From NCBI RefSeq assembly GCF_002733955.1, contig NZ_NVXQ01000022.1:62001-126000 (forward strand): a stretch of DNA of 64,000 nucleotides, read 5' to 3'. Both the position numbers and the translations under genes were made by a program. Positions 8,782-18,602 of the stretch are shown here, in pieces. Position 1 is the stretch's first letter. Each line of letters begins with the position of its first letter. Source of the DNA: Hoeflea sp. GTDB taxonomy: Bacteria; Pseudomonadota; Alphaproteobacteria; Rhizobiales; Rhizobiaceae. The notes beneath the pieces are model-generated. The model worked only from the letters and a program-made list of their open reading frames with translations, was not told the origin of the DNA and made no database searches.

Positions 8782-9933
8782 TCAATCCGGCGCGCGATCC
8801 CTCGCGCGCGCCAGAACGCCGCCGGTTGCCGGTTCGCTGACCCCGGTGGTCCCGGGATAGGTCAGCGGCAGGCCGGCAAGCGAACGCACCGCCAGCCAGG
8901 CCCAGGCCTCGGCTTCCATCGAATCGCCATTCAGCCCGGCCTCTTCGGCCAGGATCACCCGGCCCGTGTGCCGTGTGGCAACCGTCAGATCCTCGACAAT
9001 CATCCGGTTGTGACGCCCGCCGCCGGTCAGAATCCACAGTTTCGGTTTTTCCGGCAGGTGCGCCTGCGCCTTGGCGATTGCCGCGGCGGTTACGAAAGCC
9101 AGCGTCCGTGCGCCATCCTCCAGCCCGGCGTCGATGTCGTCCGGCACGGCAAAATCATTGCGGTCGAGAGAGAGGCGCTGTTTGGCGGTGAAGAACGGCG
9201 AAGCCAGATAGCGGTTGGCGAGCCCCGAGAGCACCCGCCCCTCCGATGCGATCGCACCGCCCGAATCATAGGGAATGCCCGCATGGTGTTTCACCCACTG
9301 GTCGATCAGCGTATTGCCGGGGCCGCTGTCAAATGCCCTCAGCTCACCATCGGCGCCGATATAGGTAATGTTGGAGATGCCGCCGATATTGACGAAGACC
9401 ACCGGCACTTCCTCCGCCCATTCGCCTCCAAGCCCTGCGGCAAGCGCGCGGTGATAGGCCGGCACCAGCGGCGCCCCCTGCCCGCCCATCGTCATGTCAT
9501 GGGCGCGAAGATCATGGACCACATCAATGCCAAGCCGTGTGGCCAGCCGCTCACCATCGCCCAGTTGAACGGTCAGCGCCTCAAGCGGACGGTGCAACAC
9601 GGTCTGGCCGTGAAAGCCGATCACATCGACTTCGTCGGCAGACAGGCCTTCCTTGGCGAGAAACCCTTCCACGGCTTCAGCGTGCCGGTCGGTGAGATCG
9701 GCTTCGAGGTCAGCCAGATCGCCGGGCCGCTCGTCGCGCGCCTTGATACTCTTGGCGGTCTCCAGGGCTGCTTCGAGGCGTTTGCGGAACGCCGCGTCAT
9801 AGGCAGCAAACGATGACGCGCCGCGCCGGACGTTTGCGTCACCATCGGTTTCAAGCATCGCCAGATCGATGCCGTCCATCGAGGTGCCGCTCATCAGCCC
9901 GATGGCCCGTTTGATCTGCGCTCTCTCGCTCAT
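8782..9933 (-). CDS. anmK: anhydro-N-acetylmuramic acid kinase
   Basis: AnmK phosphorylates and opens 1,6-anhydro-MurNAc to MurNAc-6-phosphate in cell-wall recycling. The 383-residue protein has the phosphate-binding signature [12 protein letters not shown] at residues 12-23, [11 protein letters not shown], and the late motifs [11 protein letters not shown] and LTGGGRHN found in this ASKHA-fold family. Length matches the family (about 370). It is convergent with the small coiled-coil gene and divergent from tyrS, a pairing common in Rhizobiales. Confidence 0.95.
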   Translation of the reverse strand: MSERAQIKRAIGLMSGTSMDGIDLAMLETDGDANVRRGASSFAAYDAAFRKRLEAALETAKSIKARDERPGDLADLEADLTDRHAEAVEGFLAKEGLSADEVDVIGFHGQTVLHRPLEALTVQLGDGERLATRLGIDVVHDLRAHDMTMGGQGAPLVPAYHRALAAGLGGEWAEEVPVVFVNIGGISNITYIGADGELRAFDSGPGNTLIDQWVKHHAGIPYDSGGAIASEGRVLSGLANRYLASPFFTAKQRLSLDRNDFAVPDDIDAGLEDGARTLAFVTAAAIAKAQAHLPEKPKLWILTGGGRHNRMIVEDLTVATRHTGRVILAEEAGLNGDSMEAEAWAWLAVRSLAGLPLTYPGTTGVSEPATGGVLARARDRAPD

Positions 9934-10154
9934 TGTCCCATCCCGGTCCGGCCCTGTCTGCGGGGCCGCTCACGCATCTTGAAAGCCTTGCCCAAACCAT
10001 CGGCAACGCCGATCCACGAGCAGGCAAGACCGCTGCCGCGAACGGCTTTGGTTGAATGCGCGGCGTGTGAGTGTTAAAGGCCCGCCGGGCGCCGGCATTT
10101 CGTCGGCGCCGCTTTTGTTTCCAGTCTTTCCGTCATAGCTGCAAGGACAGTGTC

Positions 10155-11408
10155 ATGTCAGCCTACAAATCTGATTTCCTCAACATCCTCAATGAGCGCG
10201 GGTTCATCCATCAGTGCTCCGACTTCGATGGCCTCGATGCCCTCGCGGCGAAGGGCGATCTTGTGGGCTATATCGGCTATGACTGCACCGCCCGCTCGCT
10301 GCATATCGGCAATTATCTCACCATGATGATGCTCTACTGGCTGCAGCAGAGCGGCAACAAGCCGATCACCCTGATGGGCGGCGGCACCACCATGGTCGGC
10401 GACCCGTCCGGCAAGGACGAGACCCGGGCCATGCGCACCGTCGAGGAAATCGAGGCCAACAAGGCCTCGATCAAGCAGGTGTTCTCGCGCGTGCTCAAGT
10501 TCGGTGACGGTCCCAATGATGCGATGATGGCCGACAACGCCGAATGGCTGCTCAAGCTCAACTACATCGAGATGCTGCGCGATGTCGGCCGTCACTTCTC
10601 GGTCAACCGCATGCTGTCGATGGATTCGGTGAGGCTTCGGCTCGAGCGTGAGCAGGAGATGAGCTTCATCGAATTCAACTACATGGTTTGCCAGTCCTAC
10701 GATTACGTCGAGCTGGCCCGCCGCTACGGCTGCAACCTGCAGATGGGCGGCTCCGACCAGTGGGGCAATATCGTCAATGGTGTCGAGCTCGGCCGCCGCA
10801 TGGGCACGCATCAGCTCTATGCCCTGACCACGCCGCTGCTGACCACTGCGTCGGGTGAGAAGATGGGCAAGACCGCAAATGGCGCCGTCTGGCTCAATGC
10901 CGACATGTTCAGCGCCTGGGATTTCTGGCAGTACTGGCGCAATTCCGAGGATGCCGATGTCGGTCGTTTCCTGCGCCGCTTCACCATCCTGCCGATCGAC
11001 GAGATCAAGCGTCTTGAAGCGCTCCAGGGCGCGGAAATCAACGAGGCCAAGAAGATCCTCGCCAACGAGGCAACCGCGCTGCTGCATGGCCGCGCCGCTG
11101 CCGAGGAAGCCGCAGAAACCGCCCGCAAGACGTTCGAAGAAGGCGCGATCTCGGACAATCTGCCGACGATTGCGGTTCCCGCTTCGGAACTCGACGCCGG
11201 CGTCGGACTGCTGGCGCTGTTCGTGCGTGCAGGCCTCGCTGGCTCCAACGGGGAAGCCCGCCGCCACGTCCAGGGCGGCGCCATCAAGCTCAACGATGTG
11301 GCGATCACCGACGACAAGACACTGGTCGACGCCGGCTATCTTAATGATGATGGCGTCATCAAGCTGTCTCTGGGCAAGAAGAAGCACGTGCTGGTGCGTC
11401 CTCAGTAA
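10155..11408 (+). CDS. tyrS: tyrosyl-tRNA synthetase
   Basis: TyrRS charges tRNA-Tyr. The class I signatures are visible: the HIGH-type motif HIGN at residues 50-53 and the KMSKS-type loop KMGKT at 236-240, plus the tyrosine-recognition segment around [14 protein letters not shown] and a C-terminal S4-like RNA-binding domain (about 350-417). The 417-residue product starts at the ATG at 10155 after AAGGACAG; the longer open frame from 10071 is arginine-rich and unlike the family. A terminator follows the stop. Confidence 0.97.
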   Translation: MSAYKSDFLNILNERGFIHQCSDFDGLDALAAKGDLVGYIGYDCTARSLHIGNYLTMMMLYWLQQSGNKPITLMGGGTTMVGDPSGKDETRAMRTVEEIEANKASIKQVFSRVLKFGDGPNDAMMADNAEWLLKLNYIEMLRDVGRHFSVNRMLSMDSVRLRLEREQEMSFIEFNYMVCQSYDYVELARRYGCNLQMGGSDQWGNIVNGVELGRRMGTHQLYALTTPLLTTASGEKMGKTANGAVWLNADMFSAWDFWQYWRNSEDADVGRFLRRFTILPIDEIKRLEALQGAEINEAKKILANEATALLHGRAAAEEAAETARKTFEEGAISDNLPTIAVPASELDAGVGLLALFVRAGLAGSNGEARRHVQGGAIKLNDVAITDDKTLVDAGYLNDDGVIKLSLGKKKHVLVRPQ

Positions 11409-11434
11409 CAGCAGGCATTCCAGCCCGACCCGAC

Positions 11435-11469
11435 AAGACCGCCCCATCCCCGGATCGGGCGGTCTTTTT
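11435..11469 (+). terminator. rho-independent terminator of tyrS
   Basis: Ten-base-pair stem AAGACCGCCC/GGGCGGTCTT (11435-11444 and 11457-11466) around a 12-base loop, followed by T residues. The tail overlaps the stop codon of the convergent AsmA-like gene. Confidence 0.85.
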
Positions 11470-14400
11470 ATGGGCGGTATTCGAAGATGGACCGGAACAC
11501 ACCGGGCGCGATCACCGACAGCGGGTTGACCTCCAGCAGCGGCGACGCGGTCTTGCCGGTCAGCCGGAAGGTGATGCCGATCAAGCCTCGATCCCTTCCG
11601 TTGCCCAGTAGCACACCAATGATCGGCAGTTCGCTGAACAGCCGGTTGACGCCATAGGCCGGCATGAAGGTCCCGGTCATGTCGATCAGGTCCTTCGAAT
11701 CGTAAATCTGCCCCTGGAACGAGGCCCCGATCTGCGGGCCGCGAACAATGCCGTCGCTGACGTGAAGCTCGCCGTTGCCGGACACAAGACGCGCACTGGC
11801 GACCTCAAAATTGGCCTCGGACACGTCGATATCCGTCTTCACCGCGTCCCTCAGGCTGCGGCCATCCCGCTTGCTCGGGGTGGACACAAGCGACCCCAGC
11901 CGCGGCTCGCCAACCACCTGAAAATTGCGCACATCCACCGTACCACGCCGAAACGGCCCGTCCTGACGCTTCAATCGGGCATTCAACAAGCCACCGCGAA
12001 TACGCGAATAAATGCCCGCGAACCGTGCGAAAGCACCGGCATCGCCACTGGTTACCTCGATTGTCTCACCCGTGGTCCCGTTTGAAATCGCGATCACCAC
12101 AGCCTGTCCGCTTTTGGTCACAGCCTTGAAGTCGAGCAGATCGATCCGGTCGCCCTGCCCCTTGTAGCTCACACTCCCCGATGACAGTTTCTCGTCCGAA
12201 TAGCCGTACATCGCATCGACACTGCCGGAGACTTCGACGGGAACCGAATCTGTTTCACCGGCCGGAGCAGCCTTGCCCGAAGATTTTGCCAGCTTGATGA
12301 TCGGGCGCAAATCAACCGAATTGCCATCGAACTTGATCCGGTACCCCTTGCTTTTGCGGGTAATCACGGCCTGGTAATCATCGCGTGGTGACAGCCCGAT
12401 GCGGCCGAATTTGGCGCTTGCAAGCTGGCCCTTGTTCAGCGTCACCTCACCTGCCGCCGAAAAACCGTCCCCCGACAATTTCAGGTCAGAGAGCTTCACA
12501 ATGTCACCGGCGGTCTGCATCACGAAATCAAGCTTGGCGGCAATGCCCTCGCCCTTGACCCAGCCAATACCCGGGACCGTGAGCTGTGCCGATGTCAGAT
12601 CCAGGCTGATGATCTGCCGCGCACTGTCCTCGGCATCGACCTCGAGTGTAAAGCCGATGGGGCCGGAAAACAGGGAGTCGGTGCCCGGCGCGATCTTTTC
12701 CCTGTCTTCGGGACTGAGCGTGCCCGACAGGATGCGCTGGGATACCACTTCCGCCTTGCTGTCCACCGGCTGGATGATATCGAGCGTCATCGGCGCACCA
12801 TCGACCAGCGCATCGGCCTTCAGCACCGCCCGTTGCGGGGTCACCTGCAGATTGCCGTCCATGCCGGTGAGCACCCGGCCTTCGACAGGCTTGGCAATAT
12901 CGACGCCTTTCATGTCGAGATTGACGTTCCAGTCCGGCGGCGGCGGCGACTGATCGTTGATCAGTCCGAACCGTGCCGTCACAGTCGATGAGATCTCGCC
13001 GCTCAACTCCGAGGGCTCAAGCCCGATCTTGTCGAGCGCATCAATCGGATGGTAGCTGATCAGCTCCGCAACCGCATCGGCATTGCCCCGGACCGACATC
13101 GACAATTCCGCCATCAGCGGCTGCTCATTGGCCTGCGGGATCGAAAACACCGCATCACTCACGTCGACGGTTCGGCCGGTCGGGAAAAACGCCGTCGCCG
13201 AAGCGATGTTGAAACCGATCCTCGATCCGCGGAGCTGCATGTGACCAACGGTATCCCGCAAGGGCGGGATTTCCCCGGCAACATTCATCCGCGCACGCTC
13301 GATATCGAAATCGATCTGCAACTGGTCTTCGTTAAAGAACACATCCTCGTAGGGTTTGTAATGCCCGGCGGGCGCTGCCAGCTGGATGCGGGCATTGCTC
13401 ACGGTTCCGCCGTAGAGATTCTCGAGCACCCATTGCCGCGCCCTTTTGCCGACCCAATAGGGCCAGAGCTGTTTCACCGCGGCGGTCGACATCCGCTCGG
13501 CTTGCGCAACCAGGTTGATCTCGGGTGAAATCCCTTCGACAAACCGCCATGATGCGGACCCGAACATGACGCCCTGCTCCGAGGCCACGGTGAGCTCTTC
13601 GGCCACGAGCTTCCGGTTTGCTGCATCAAACCAGCCGAAGGCCTTGCCGGCAAAGGGGATCGGCGCTTCGTCGGAATCGCCTGGGGCGGCAAGCCCCTTG
13701 TTGATGACAAAATCGAAAGCGATGCCTTCACCCGTCTCCGCATCAAGACGGTCTGCATCAATCAGCCCGCCCGTGAACGGCAGCACGGTCTCGCCGATCC
13801 GGATGATCGAGGGGTTGATCTCGATCTTGTGCATCCTGGGCATGTAGACGAGGTTAACCCGCGCATCACGCATTTCGGCCTGAATGCCGCCCATCGTCAT
13901 GACACCGTCAACCGCTGCCACCTTGATCGACAATGACGGTCTTTTCGTCTCGCTAGCCCGCCCGGCGGTGAAATTGATCTGCAGCGGCGCCATTACCCCG
14001 TTCTGGCGATCCGTGGGACCTTCGGTCAGGAAGTCGATTGCCAATCCGCCGATTTCACCGGTGAGCTTGGAAAGCTCAGATTCGTTCGCTCCGGCACTGG
14101 CGGTGCCCGTAAGGGCGATCTTGCGACCGTTTCGCTCAATCTCCGCTTCAATGTGGTATTGCTTGGCATCATTCCGGCGCACCAGCCCGGTCTCGATTAC
14201 CACCGGCACACCGACGCCTGCTATCCGGATATCGGAAAACCGGAACGATTTGGCTTCGACGGCATCGACCTGGACCGCGACCTGGTTCAGGGCCGCAAAC
14301 AGCTGTTCGATCATCGCATCGGTGCCGTCGACACGGAAACCGGCCAGATCGGTCAGGTTGAAGCCATCGCCTTGTGGCGCGACCAGTTCGACACCGCCGA

Positions 14401-14860
14401 TTTCAACCGTTGATATGGACAGTTTCCCCGCCAACAGCGGCAGCGGGTTGAGTGAGATCAGCGTGCTCTTGGCCCGTGTTGCCGGCGTCGATCCATCCAG
14501 CCGCTCGACCACTACATCCCGCGCCAGCAAGGCGAGCTGCCCGCGGCTGGTCAGCCTCACGCCGGCCGAACTCAGTTCCGCCCGGCTGTCCGGGCCGACC
14601 GCCTGCGCCAGCGCCACTTGCGCGCGATCGCGGATAAAGCCGTCGATTGCCCCAGATTCGAGAGCGCCGACAAGGGCCGCCAGAAGCACGGCCACGAACA
14701 CAAACACGCCACCAAACCACCGCAAGGCCGACACCCCCCAATGCCGTGGGTGGTGACCGCGCACCAGAATCGCGTCCTCTACGTTAGCCGACGGAAATTC
14801 GTGCAACCCGATAATGTCGCGTCTTTTGAACAGAACCTTGTCTATCGGCTGATCCGGCAT
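11468..14860 (-). CDS. AsmA/YhdP-like large envelope protein (DUF3971 and AsmA-like C-terminal domains)
   Basis: A 1130-residue protein with a cytoplasmic N-terminus, one membrane helix at about 43-67 (ALRWFGGVFVFVAVLLAALV), and a very long periplasmic part made of repeating beta-rich segments. The organisation is that of the AsmA-like/YhdP group (repeating beta-groove proteins), which in E. coli carry phospholipids across the periplasm to the outer membrane. The C-terminal part (about 900-1100), with GRSLRDAVKTDIDVSEANFE and GTFMPAYGVNRLFSELPIIG, is the conserved AsmA-like C-terminal region. It is divergent from bcp and convergent with tyrS. The family assignment is firm; cargo is inferred. 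Confidence 0.85.
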   Translation of the reverse strand: MPDQPIDKVLFKRRDIIGLHEFPSANVEDAILVRGHHPRHWGVSALRWFGGVFVFVAVLLAALVGALESGAIDGFIRDRAQVALAQAVGPDSRAELSSAGVRLTSRGQLALLARDVVVERLDGSTPATRAKSTLISLNPLPLLAGKLSISTVEIGGVELVAPQGDGFNLTDLAGFRVDGTDAMIEQLFAALNQVAVQVDAVEAKSFRFSDIRIAGVGVPVVIETGLVRRNDAKQYHIEAEIERNGRKIALTGTASAGANESELSKLTGEIGGLAIDFLTEGPTDRQNGVMAPLQINFTAGRASETKRPSLSIKVAAVDGVMTMGGIQAEMRDARVNLVYMPRMHKIEINPSIIRIGETVLPFTGGLIDADRLDAETGEGIAFDFVINKGLAAPGDSDEAPIPFAGKAFGWFDAANRKLVAEELTVASEQGVMFGSASWRFVEGISPEINLVAQAERMSTAAVKQLWPYWVGKRARQWVLENLYGGTVSNARIQLAAPAGHYKPYEDVFFNEDQLQIDFDIERARMNVAGEIPPLRDTVGHMQLRGSRIGFNIASATAFFPTGRTVDVSDAVFSIPQANEQPLMAELSMSVRGNADAVAELISYHPIDALDKIGLEPSELSGEISSTVTARFGLINDQSPPPPDWNVNLDMKGVDIAKPVEGRVLTGMDGNLQVTPQRAVLKADALVDGAPMTLDIIQPVDSKAEVVSQRILSGTLSPEDREKIAPGTDSLFSGPIGFTLEVDAEDSARQIISLDLTSAQLTVPGIGWVKGEGIAAKLDFVMQTAGDIVKLSDLKLSGDGFSAAGEVTLNKGQLASAKFGRIGLSPRDDYQAVITRKSKGYRIKFDGNSVDLRPIIKLAKSSGKAAPAGETDSVPVEVSGSVDAMYGYSDEKLSSGSVSYKGQGDRIDLLDFKAVTKSGQAVVIAISNGTTGETIEVTSGDAGAFARFAGIYSRIRGGLLNARLKRQDGPFRRGTVDVRNFQVVGEPRLGSLVSTPSKRDGRSLRDAVKTDIDVSEANFEVASARLVSGNGELHVSDGIVRGPQIGASFQGQIYDSKDLIDMTGTFMPAYGVNRLFSELPIIGVLLGNGRDRGLIGITFRLTGKTASPLLEVNPLSVIAPGVFRSIFEYRP

Positions 14861-14936
14861 GGGCGTAGGGATGATATCTTTCTGTTTTGGCGGTGATTCT
14901 TATGGACTGTCAGGTGAGCGTTTATATATCGCCTGA

Positions 14937-14954
14937 TGACAGGGTCACCTGTCA
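14937..14954. promoter_or_regulatory. 18-base palindrome upstream of bcp
   Basis: TGACAGG-GTCA-CCTGTCA has perfect 7-base arms around a 4-base centre, 34 bases before the bcp GTG. A related element TGTCAGGTGA lies at 14908-14917, matching the reverse complement of TCACCTGTCA in nine of ten positions. The layout suggests a dimeric repressor or activator site in the bcp/AsmA-like divergent promoter region. Confidence 0.5.
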
Positions 14955-14987
14955 AAAACACGAATGAGCCTGCGAAAGGGATCCATA

Positions 14988-15455
14988 GTGAACGAAATTG
15001 TTGAAGGCGTTCAGGCGCCGCAAATGAATTTGCCACGAGATGGCGGCGGAAACGTGTCATTGGCCGAGCTGACCGGCAAAACGGTCGTGCTGTATTTCTA
15101 CCCGAAGGACAACACCAGCGGCTGCACCACCGAGGCGCTCGACTTCACCGCGCTCAACGACGAATTCACAAAAGCCGGCGCGGTAGTCATTGGCGTATCG
15201 CCGGACCCGGTCAAGGCCCATGACAAGTTCATCGCCAAGCACGACCTCGGCGTCATCCTTGCCTCCGATGAAGACAAGTCCGTGCTCGAAGCCTACGGCG
15301 TCTGGAAGGAAAAAAGCATGTATGGCCGCACCTATATGGGAGTTGAACGCTCTACCTTCCTGATCGACGGCAGCGGCAAGATCGTCAGAATCTGGCGCAA
15401 GGTCAAGGTCAAGGGCCACGCCCAGGCCGTGATCGAGGCAGTCCGGTCACTCTGA
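14988..15455 (+). CDS. bcp: thioredoxin-dependent peroxiredoxin, BCP/PrxQ type
   Basis: Bcp reduces hydrogen peroxide and organic peroxides in the cytoplasm using thioredoxin. The peroxidatic cysteine is C46 in DNTSGCTTEA, preceded by the VVLYFYPKD strand. The E. coli protein has a resolving cysteine five residues later; here that position is leucine, so this is a one-cysteine or atypical member. I chose the GTG at 14988, which follows GAAAGGG at good spacing and gives 155 residues, the family length; an in-frame ATG at 14964 would add eight residues. A strong palindrome lies upstream. Confidence 0.93.
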   Translation: MNEIVEGVQAPQMNLPRDGGGNVSLAELTGKTVVLYFYPKDNTSGCTTEALDFTALNDEFTKAGAVVIGVSPDPVKAHDKFIAKHDLGVILASDEDKSVLEAYGVWKEKSMYGRTYMGVERSTFLIDGSGKIVRIWRKVKVKGHAQAVIEAVRSL

Positions 15456-15487
15456 ACCGCGGTTGAAGAACAAGGTCTGGAATCCCA

Positions 15488-16318
15488 TTGCCCACCACCC
15501 CTCAGACGATACTCTCCCTGCGCGACGGGGCGGCCCGCGCCGTGCGTGCCGCGGACCTCTTGGAGAAAACCGCCCTCGCGCAGGATGTCGCAAACCGCTG
15601 GCACGAGCGGCGTCTGTCTCTGCGCTCGCCGCTTGATACGCTGGCGCCGCTGCGACCCGGCAGGCCTGCCAAGCCGGAACTGGTGGCGCCAACACAGGTG
15701 GCGCGTCGGTCGCTCAATTCGCGCCGGGGCCGTATCGCCCTGTTGCATGCCATCGCCCATATCGAACTCAACGCAGTCGACCTCGCGCTCGATATCGTCG
15801 CTCGTTTCGCCGCAAGCCCGATGCCGCAGAGCTTCTTCGACGGCTGGATGCAGGTGGCGTTCGAGGAAGCCAAGCATTTCACGCTGGTGCGGCAACGCCT
15901 GCAGGCGCTTGACGCGGACTATGGTGACATGCAGGCCCATGACGGGTTGTGGCAGGCAGCGCACGACACCCGCAACGACCTGACCGCGCGCCTGGCCGTC
16001 GTGCCCCTGATTCTCGAGGCACGCGGGCTCGACGTCACCCCCTCCCTGCTCGCCAAGATGCGGGAAGTGGGCGATCACGACACCGCCGACGTGCTCGAGA
16101 TCATCTACGAAGACGAGAAAAAGCATGTCGCAATCGGCGCCAAGTGGTTCCGTTTCATCTGCGCCCGCGAGGGCAAGGATCCGGCCGAGACCTTCCGGCT
16201 CCTGGTGCGCGCCAACTTCCGCGGCGGCCTCAAACCGCCATTCAATGACCTTGCCCGCGCTGCCGCCGGACTGACGCCGACATTCTATCGCGCCTTGTCC
16301 AGCCAAAACATGTCCTGA
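15488..16318 (+). CDS. DUF455 ferritin-like domain protein
   Basis: A 276-residue alpha-helical protein of the DUF455 family. Paired di-iron-type ligands of a ferritin-like four-helix bundle are visible: AIAHIELNAVD (about residues 96-106), FEEAKHFTLV (about 126-135), LEARGLD (about 175-181) and YEDEKKHVAIG (about 210-220). The biochemical role of the family is unsettled. The frame starts with TTG at 15488, 32 bases after bcp, so the two may be co-transcribed and linked to oxidative stress or iron handling. No ATG fits the conserved N-terminus. Confidence 0.85.
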   Translation: MPTTPQTILSLRDGAARAVRAADLLEKTALAQDVANRWHERRLSLRSPLDTLAPLRPGRPAKPELVAPTQVARRSLNSRRGRIALLHAIAHIELNAVDLALDIVARFAASPMPQSFFDGWMQVAFEEAKHFTLVRQRLQALDADYGDMQAHDGLWQAAHDTRNDLTARLAVVPLILEARGLDVTPSLLAKMREVGDHDTADVLEIIYEDEKKHVAIGAKWFRFICAREGKDPAETFRLLVRANFRGGLKPPFNDLARAAAGLTPTFYRALSSQNMS

Positions 16319-16427
16319 CATCACGCAAACGCCATCCGGCGCCGTCAGCTCAAAGCTTTGTTAACCTTAACAGGGTGTAATCGCCCCTGAACAAGCAACG
16401 GCAAACCGTTTTGGACAGGATTACCGC

Positions 16428-17726
16428 GTGTCGCAGAGACAGGACAGCCGCGTTTTTGGCAAGAAACCGAAACACTCTCACACCATCATTTTCGCCAGCG
16501 GCGAAAGCGTTCGGCATGTCACCATTCGTCCGTGGGTTGCCGGCCTGGTGATGTCTGTCCTGGGTGTAATGGCCATCGGCTATCTCGGCGCCACCTCCTA
16601 CCTGGTGCTGCGCGATGATCTGATTGGCGCCTCGATGGCACGCCAGGCGCGCATGCAACATGCCTATGAGGACCGGATTGCAGCGCTCAGGTCACAGGTC
16701 GACCGGGTTACCAGCCGCCAGCTGCTCGATCAGCAGCTGATGGAGGAAAAGGTTGCCGAACTGATTGCCCGGCAGAACGCGCTCAGCAACCGCCACGGCA
16801 AGATCGGTCCGCTGCTCGATCGTGTGGGTGTTTCCCCGAGCCAGGTTCCGATTCCGGTCAGCAACCCCAAGAAACAGGCAGCCCTGCCGACCGTGACCGC
16901 GAAGACGGCGCGTCTTGCCGCACTCGCCTCCAGCCCGACATTGATCGCCGAGCCGACGGCCGCACGGATCAACCCTCTCGCCTATGCCGGTTCAAACACG
17001 GCAGAACGGGAATCAGTCGGAGAGCGCGCCGACCGGATCTTCTCCAGCGTCACCCTCTCGCTCAAATCCATCGAACGCGAACAGATCGAGAAGATGCAGG
17101 GCCTGGCCATCGACGCGTTCGAGACAGCCTCGGAAATCGATGAGATCATCAAGTCCGCGGGCCTGCCGCGACCGGCAATCGGCGACAGCGCCGTCGGCGG
17201 ACCTTTCGTGCGCCCCAATGATCCCAATGCCTTCGAAGCCACGCTTGACGATCTCGACCAGGCCCTCGGCAGGCTCGACACTGTTCGGCGCCACGCCCGC
17301 AAGCTTCCGATCGGCATCCCCGCTCCGGGCCGGGAAATCACCTCGCGCTACGGAAACCGCCGCGATCCGTTTCTCGGACGGCTGGCTTTTCACGGCGGCA
17401 TCGACTTCCGCACACCGACCGGCACTCCCATTCTGGCCACCGGCTCGGGTGTTGTCGTGCACGCAGGCCGAAATGGCGGTTATGGCAAGATGGTCGAAAT
17501 TGACCACGGAAACGGCATCACCACCCGCTACGCGCACCTGTCCGCGGTCGAGGTCCGCAAGGGCGATCATGTGGCAATCGGCGTTCGTATCGGCAAGTCC
17601 GGCTCCACCGGCCGTTCAACCGGGCCGCACCTGCATTACGAAGTTCGCCGCAATGGCAAGGCGGCCGATCCGATGCGCTTTCTCAAGGCAGCAAAGAAAC
17701 TCAAGCCGCTTCTGGTCTCCAACTGA
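16428..17726 (+). CDS. membrane-anchored M23 (LytM) peptidoglycan endopeptidase, RgsM-like
   Basis: A 432-residue protein with a basic cytoplasmic N-terminus, one transmembrane helix (about 37-58), a coiled-coil segment (about 80-115), a variable middle, and a C-terminal LytM domain (about 305-425). Zinc and catalytic residues are present: H322 and D326 in HGGID, YAHLS near 368-372, and H401-L-H403, so the domain looks active and cuts peptidoglycan cross-links. The N-terminal layout resembles rhizobial RgsM, a LytM protein needed for polar growth in Sinorhizobium; orthology is an inference. The GTG start at 16428 follows ACAGGATTACC. The upstream gap contains GTTAACCTTAAC. Confidence 0.88.
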   Translation: MSQRQDSRVFGKKPKHSHTIIFASGESVRHVTIRPWVAGLVMSVLGVMAIGYLGATSYLVLRDDLIGASMARQARMQHAYEDRIAALRSQVDRVTSRQLLDQQLMEEKVAELIARQNALSNRHGKIGPLLDRVGVSPSQVPIPVSNPKKQAALPTVTAKTARLAALASSPTLIAEPTAARINPLAYAGSNTAERESVGERADRIFSSVTLSLKSIEREQIEKMQGLAIDAFETASEIDEIIKSAGLPRPAIGDSAVGGPFVRPNDPNAFEATLDDLDQALGRLDTVRRHARKLPIGIPAPGREITSRYGNRRDPFLGRLAFHGGIDFRTPTGTPILATGSGVVVHAGRNGGYGKMVEIDHGNGITTRYAHLSAVEVRKGDHVAIGVRIGKSGSTGRSTGPHLHYEVRRNGKAADPMRFLKAAKKLKPLLVSN

Positions 17727-17758
17727 CCTGGCTTCACGTCCTTTCTTGACCCCAAGAA

Positions 17759-17785
17759 AAAGGGCCGCACGCGCGGCCCTTTGCA
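17759..17785 (-). terminator. bidirectional terminator between the M23 and fasciclin genes
   Basis: Ten-base-pair stem AAAGGGCCGC/GCGGCCCTTT with a 4-base loop. The T-rich tail is better on the minus strand (TTTTTCTT in continuation of the stem), so it chiefly serves the fasciclin gene, but it may end both convergent transcripts. Confidence 0.8.
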
Positions 17786-17806
17786 GTTTCCGGGATGTGG
17801 CGTTGC

Positions 17807-18304
17807 TTACAGCACGCCTTCGGGTACCAGCACCTTGTCGATGACGTGGATGACACCGTTCGAGGTATCGATGTCCGCGCTCACCACCTTGGCATCATTG
17901 ACCATGGCGCCATTGTCGAGATCGATGGTCACCATCGATCCCTGCACGGTCGCCGGCGTCGAATCGTCTACGAGGTCGGTCGACATCACCTTGCCGGCGA
18001 CAACGTGGTAGGTCAGCACCGCCACCAGCTTGTCCTTGTTTTCCGGCTTCAGCAACTCATCAACCGTCATGCCGAGAGCTGCAAACGCCTCGTCGGTCGG
18101 GGCGAACACGGTAAACGGGCCCTCTCCCTTCAGCGTCTCGACCAGTCCTGCGGCCTGCACTGCGGCAACCAGGGTGTCAAAGCCGTCGGCTTCCACTGCG
18201 GTGTCGACGATGTCCTTCGAGCCCGAATGGGAAGCGGCCATGGCAGCGCCACCGGTAAGACCGAAGGCGAGAAAGGCTGCGGCGATTGTCTTGGTCAGTT
18301 TCAT
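17807..18304 (-). CDS. secreted fasciclin-domain protein
   Basis: A 165-residue exported protein. Residues 1-23 are a signal peptide ([20 protein letters not shown], cleavage after AMA). The rest is a single FAS1 domain with the H1 motif [13 protein letters not shown], the YHVV motif near 97-100, and the closing [15 protein letters not shown]1 proteins act in adhesion or matrix contacts; rhizobial examples affect biofilm and host contact, but no specific role can be read here. The start at 18304 was chosen for the signal peptide; the frame upstream to 18376 is unlikely. Confidence 0.92.
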   Translation of the reverse strand: MKLTKTIAAAFLAFGLTGGAAMAASHSGSKDIVDTAVEADGFDTLVAAVQAAGLVETLKGEGPFTVFAPTDEAFAALGMTVDELLKPENKDKLVAVLTYHVVAGKVMSTDLVDDSTPATVQGSMVTIDLDNGAMVNDAKVVSADIDTSNGVIHVIDKVLVPEGVL

Positions 18305-18602
18305 GAGAAAACTCCATTGTGAGGTGTGATGTCCCCCGACGGTCCCTTTCACGCAACCACGGACCAAACGGTTCACCCCCAGGTGGCAACCAAGCGGGTA
18401 AATATAGCGAAGCAGTTTTGCCGGCAGGGGCGCCTTGAAAATCCGCGGCGCTGCCTATGCGTCAAAACGGAGCAACAGAGCGCTGTTGCGGGCTTTTCCT
18501 TGACTTAATGCACTGCAACGACTATTCGAAACCCACTGGGACCGCGCGTCAAAGCGCGCTCCCGCGCATCGCCGCACACTCCGAAACGGAAAACGCCCTC
18601 AA

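Noticed and set aside
16365-16376. GTTAACCTTAAC before the M23 gene as a CtrA site
   Set aside because: The two half-sites are separated by two bases, not the seven of the CtrA consensus; left unassigned.
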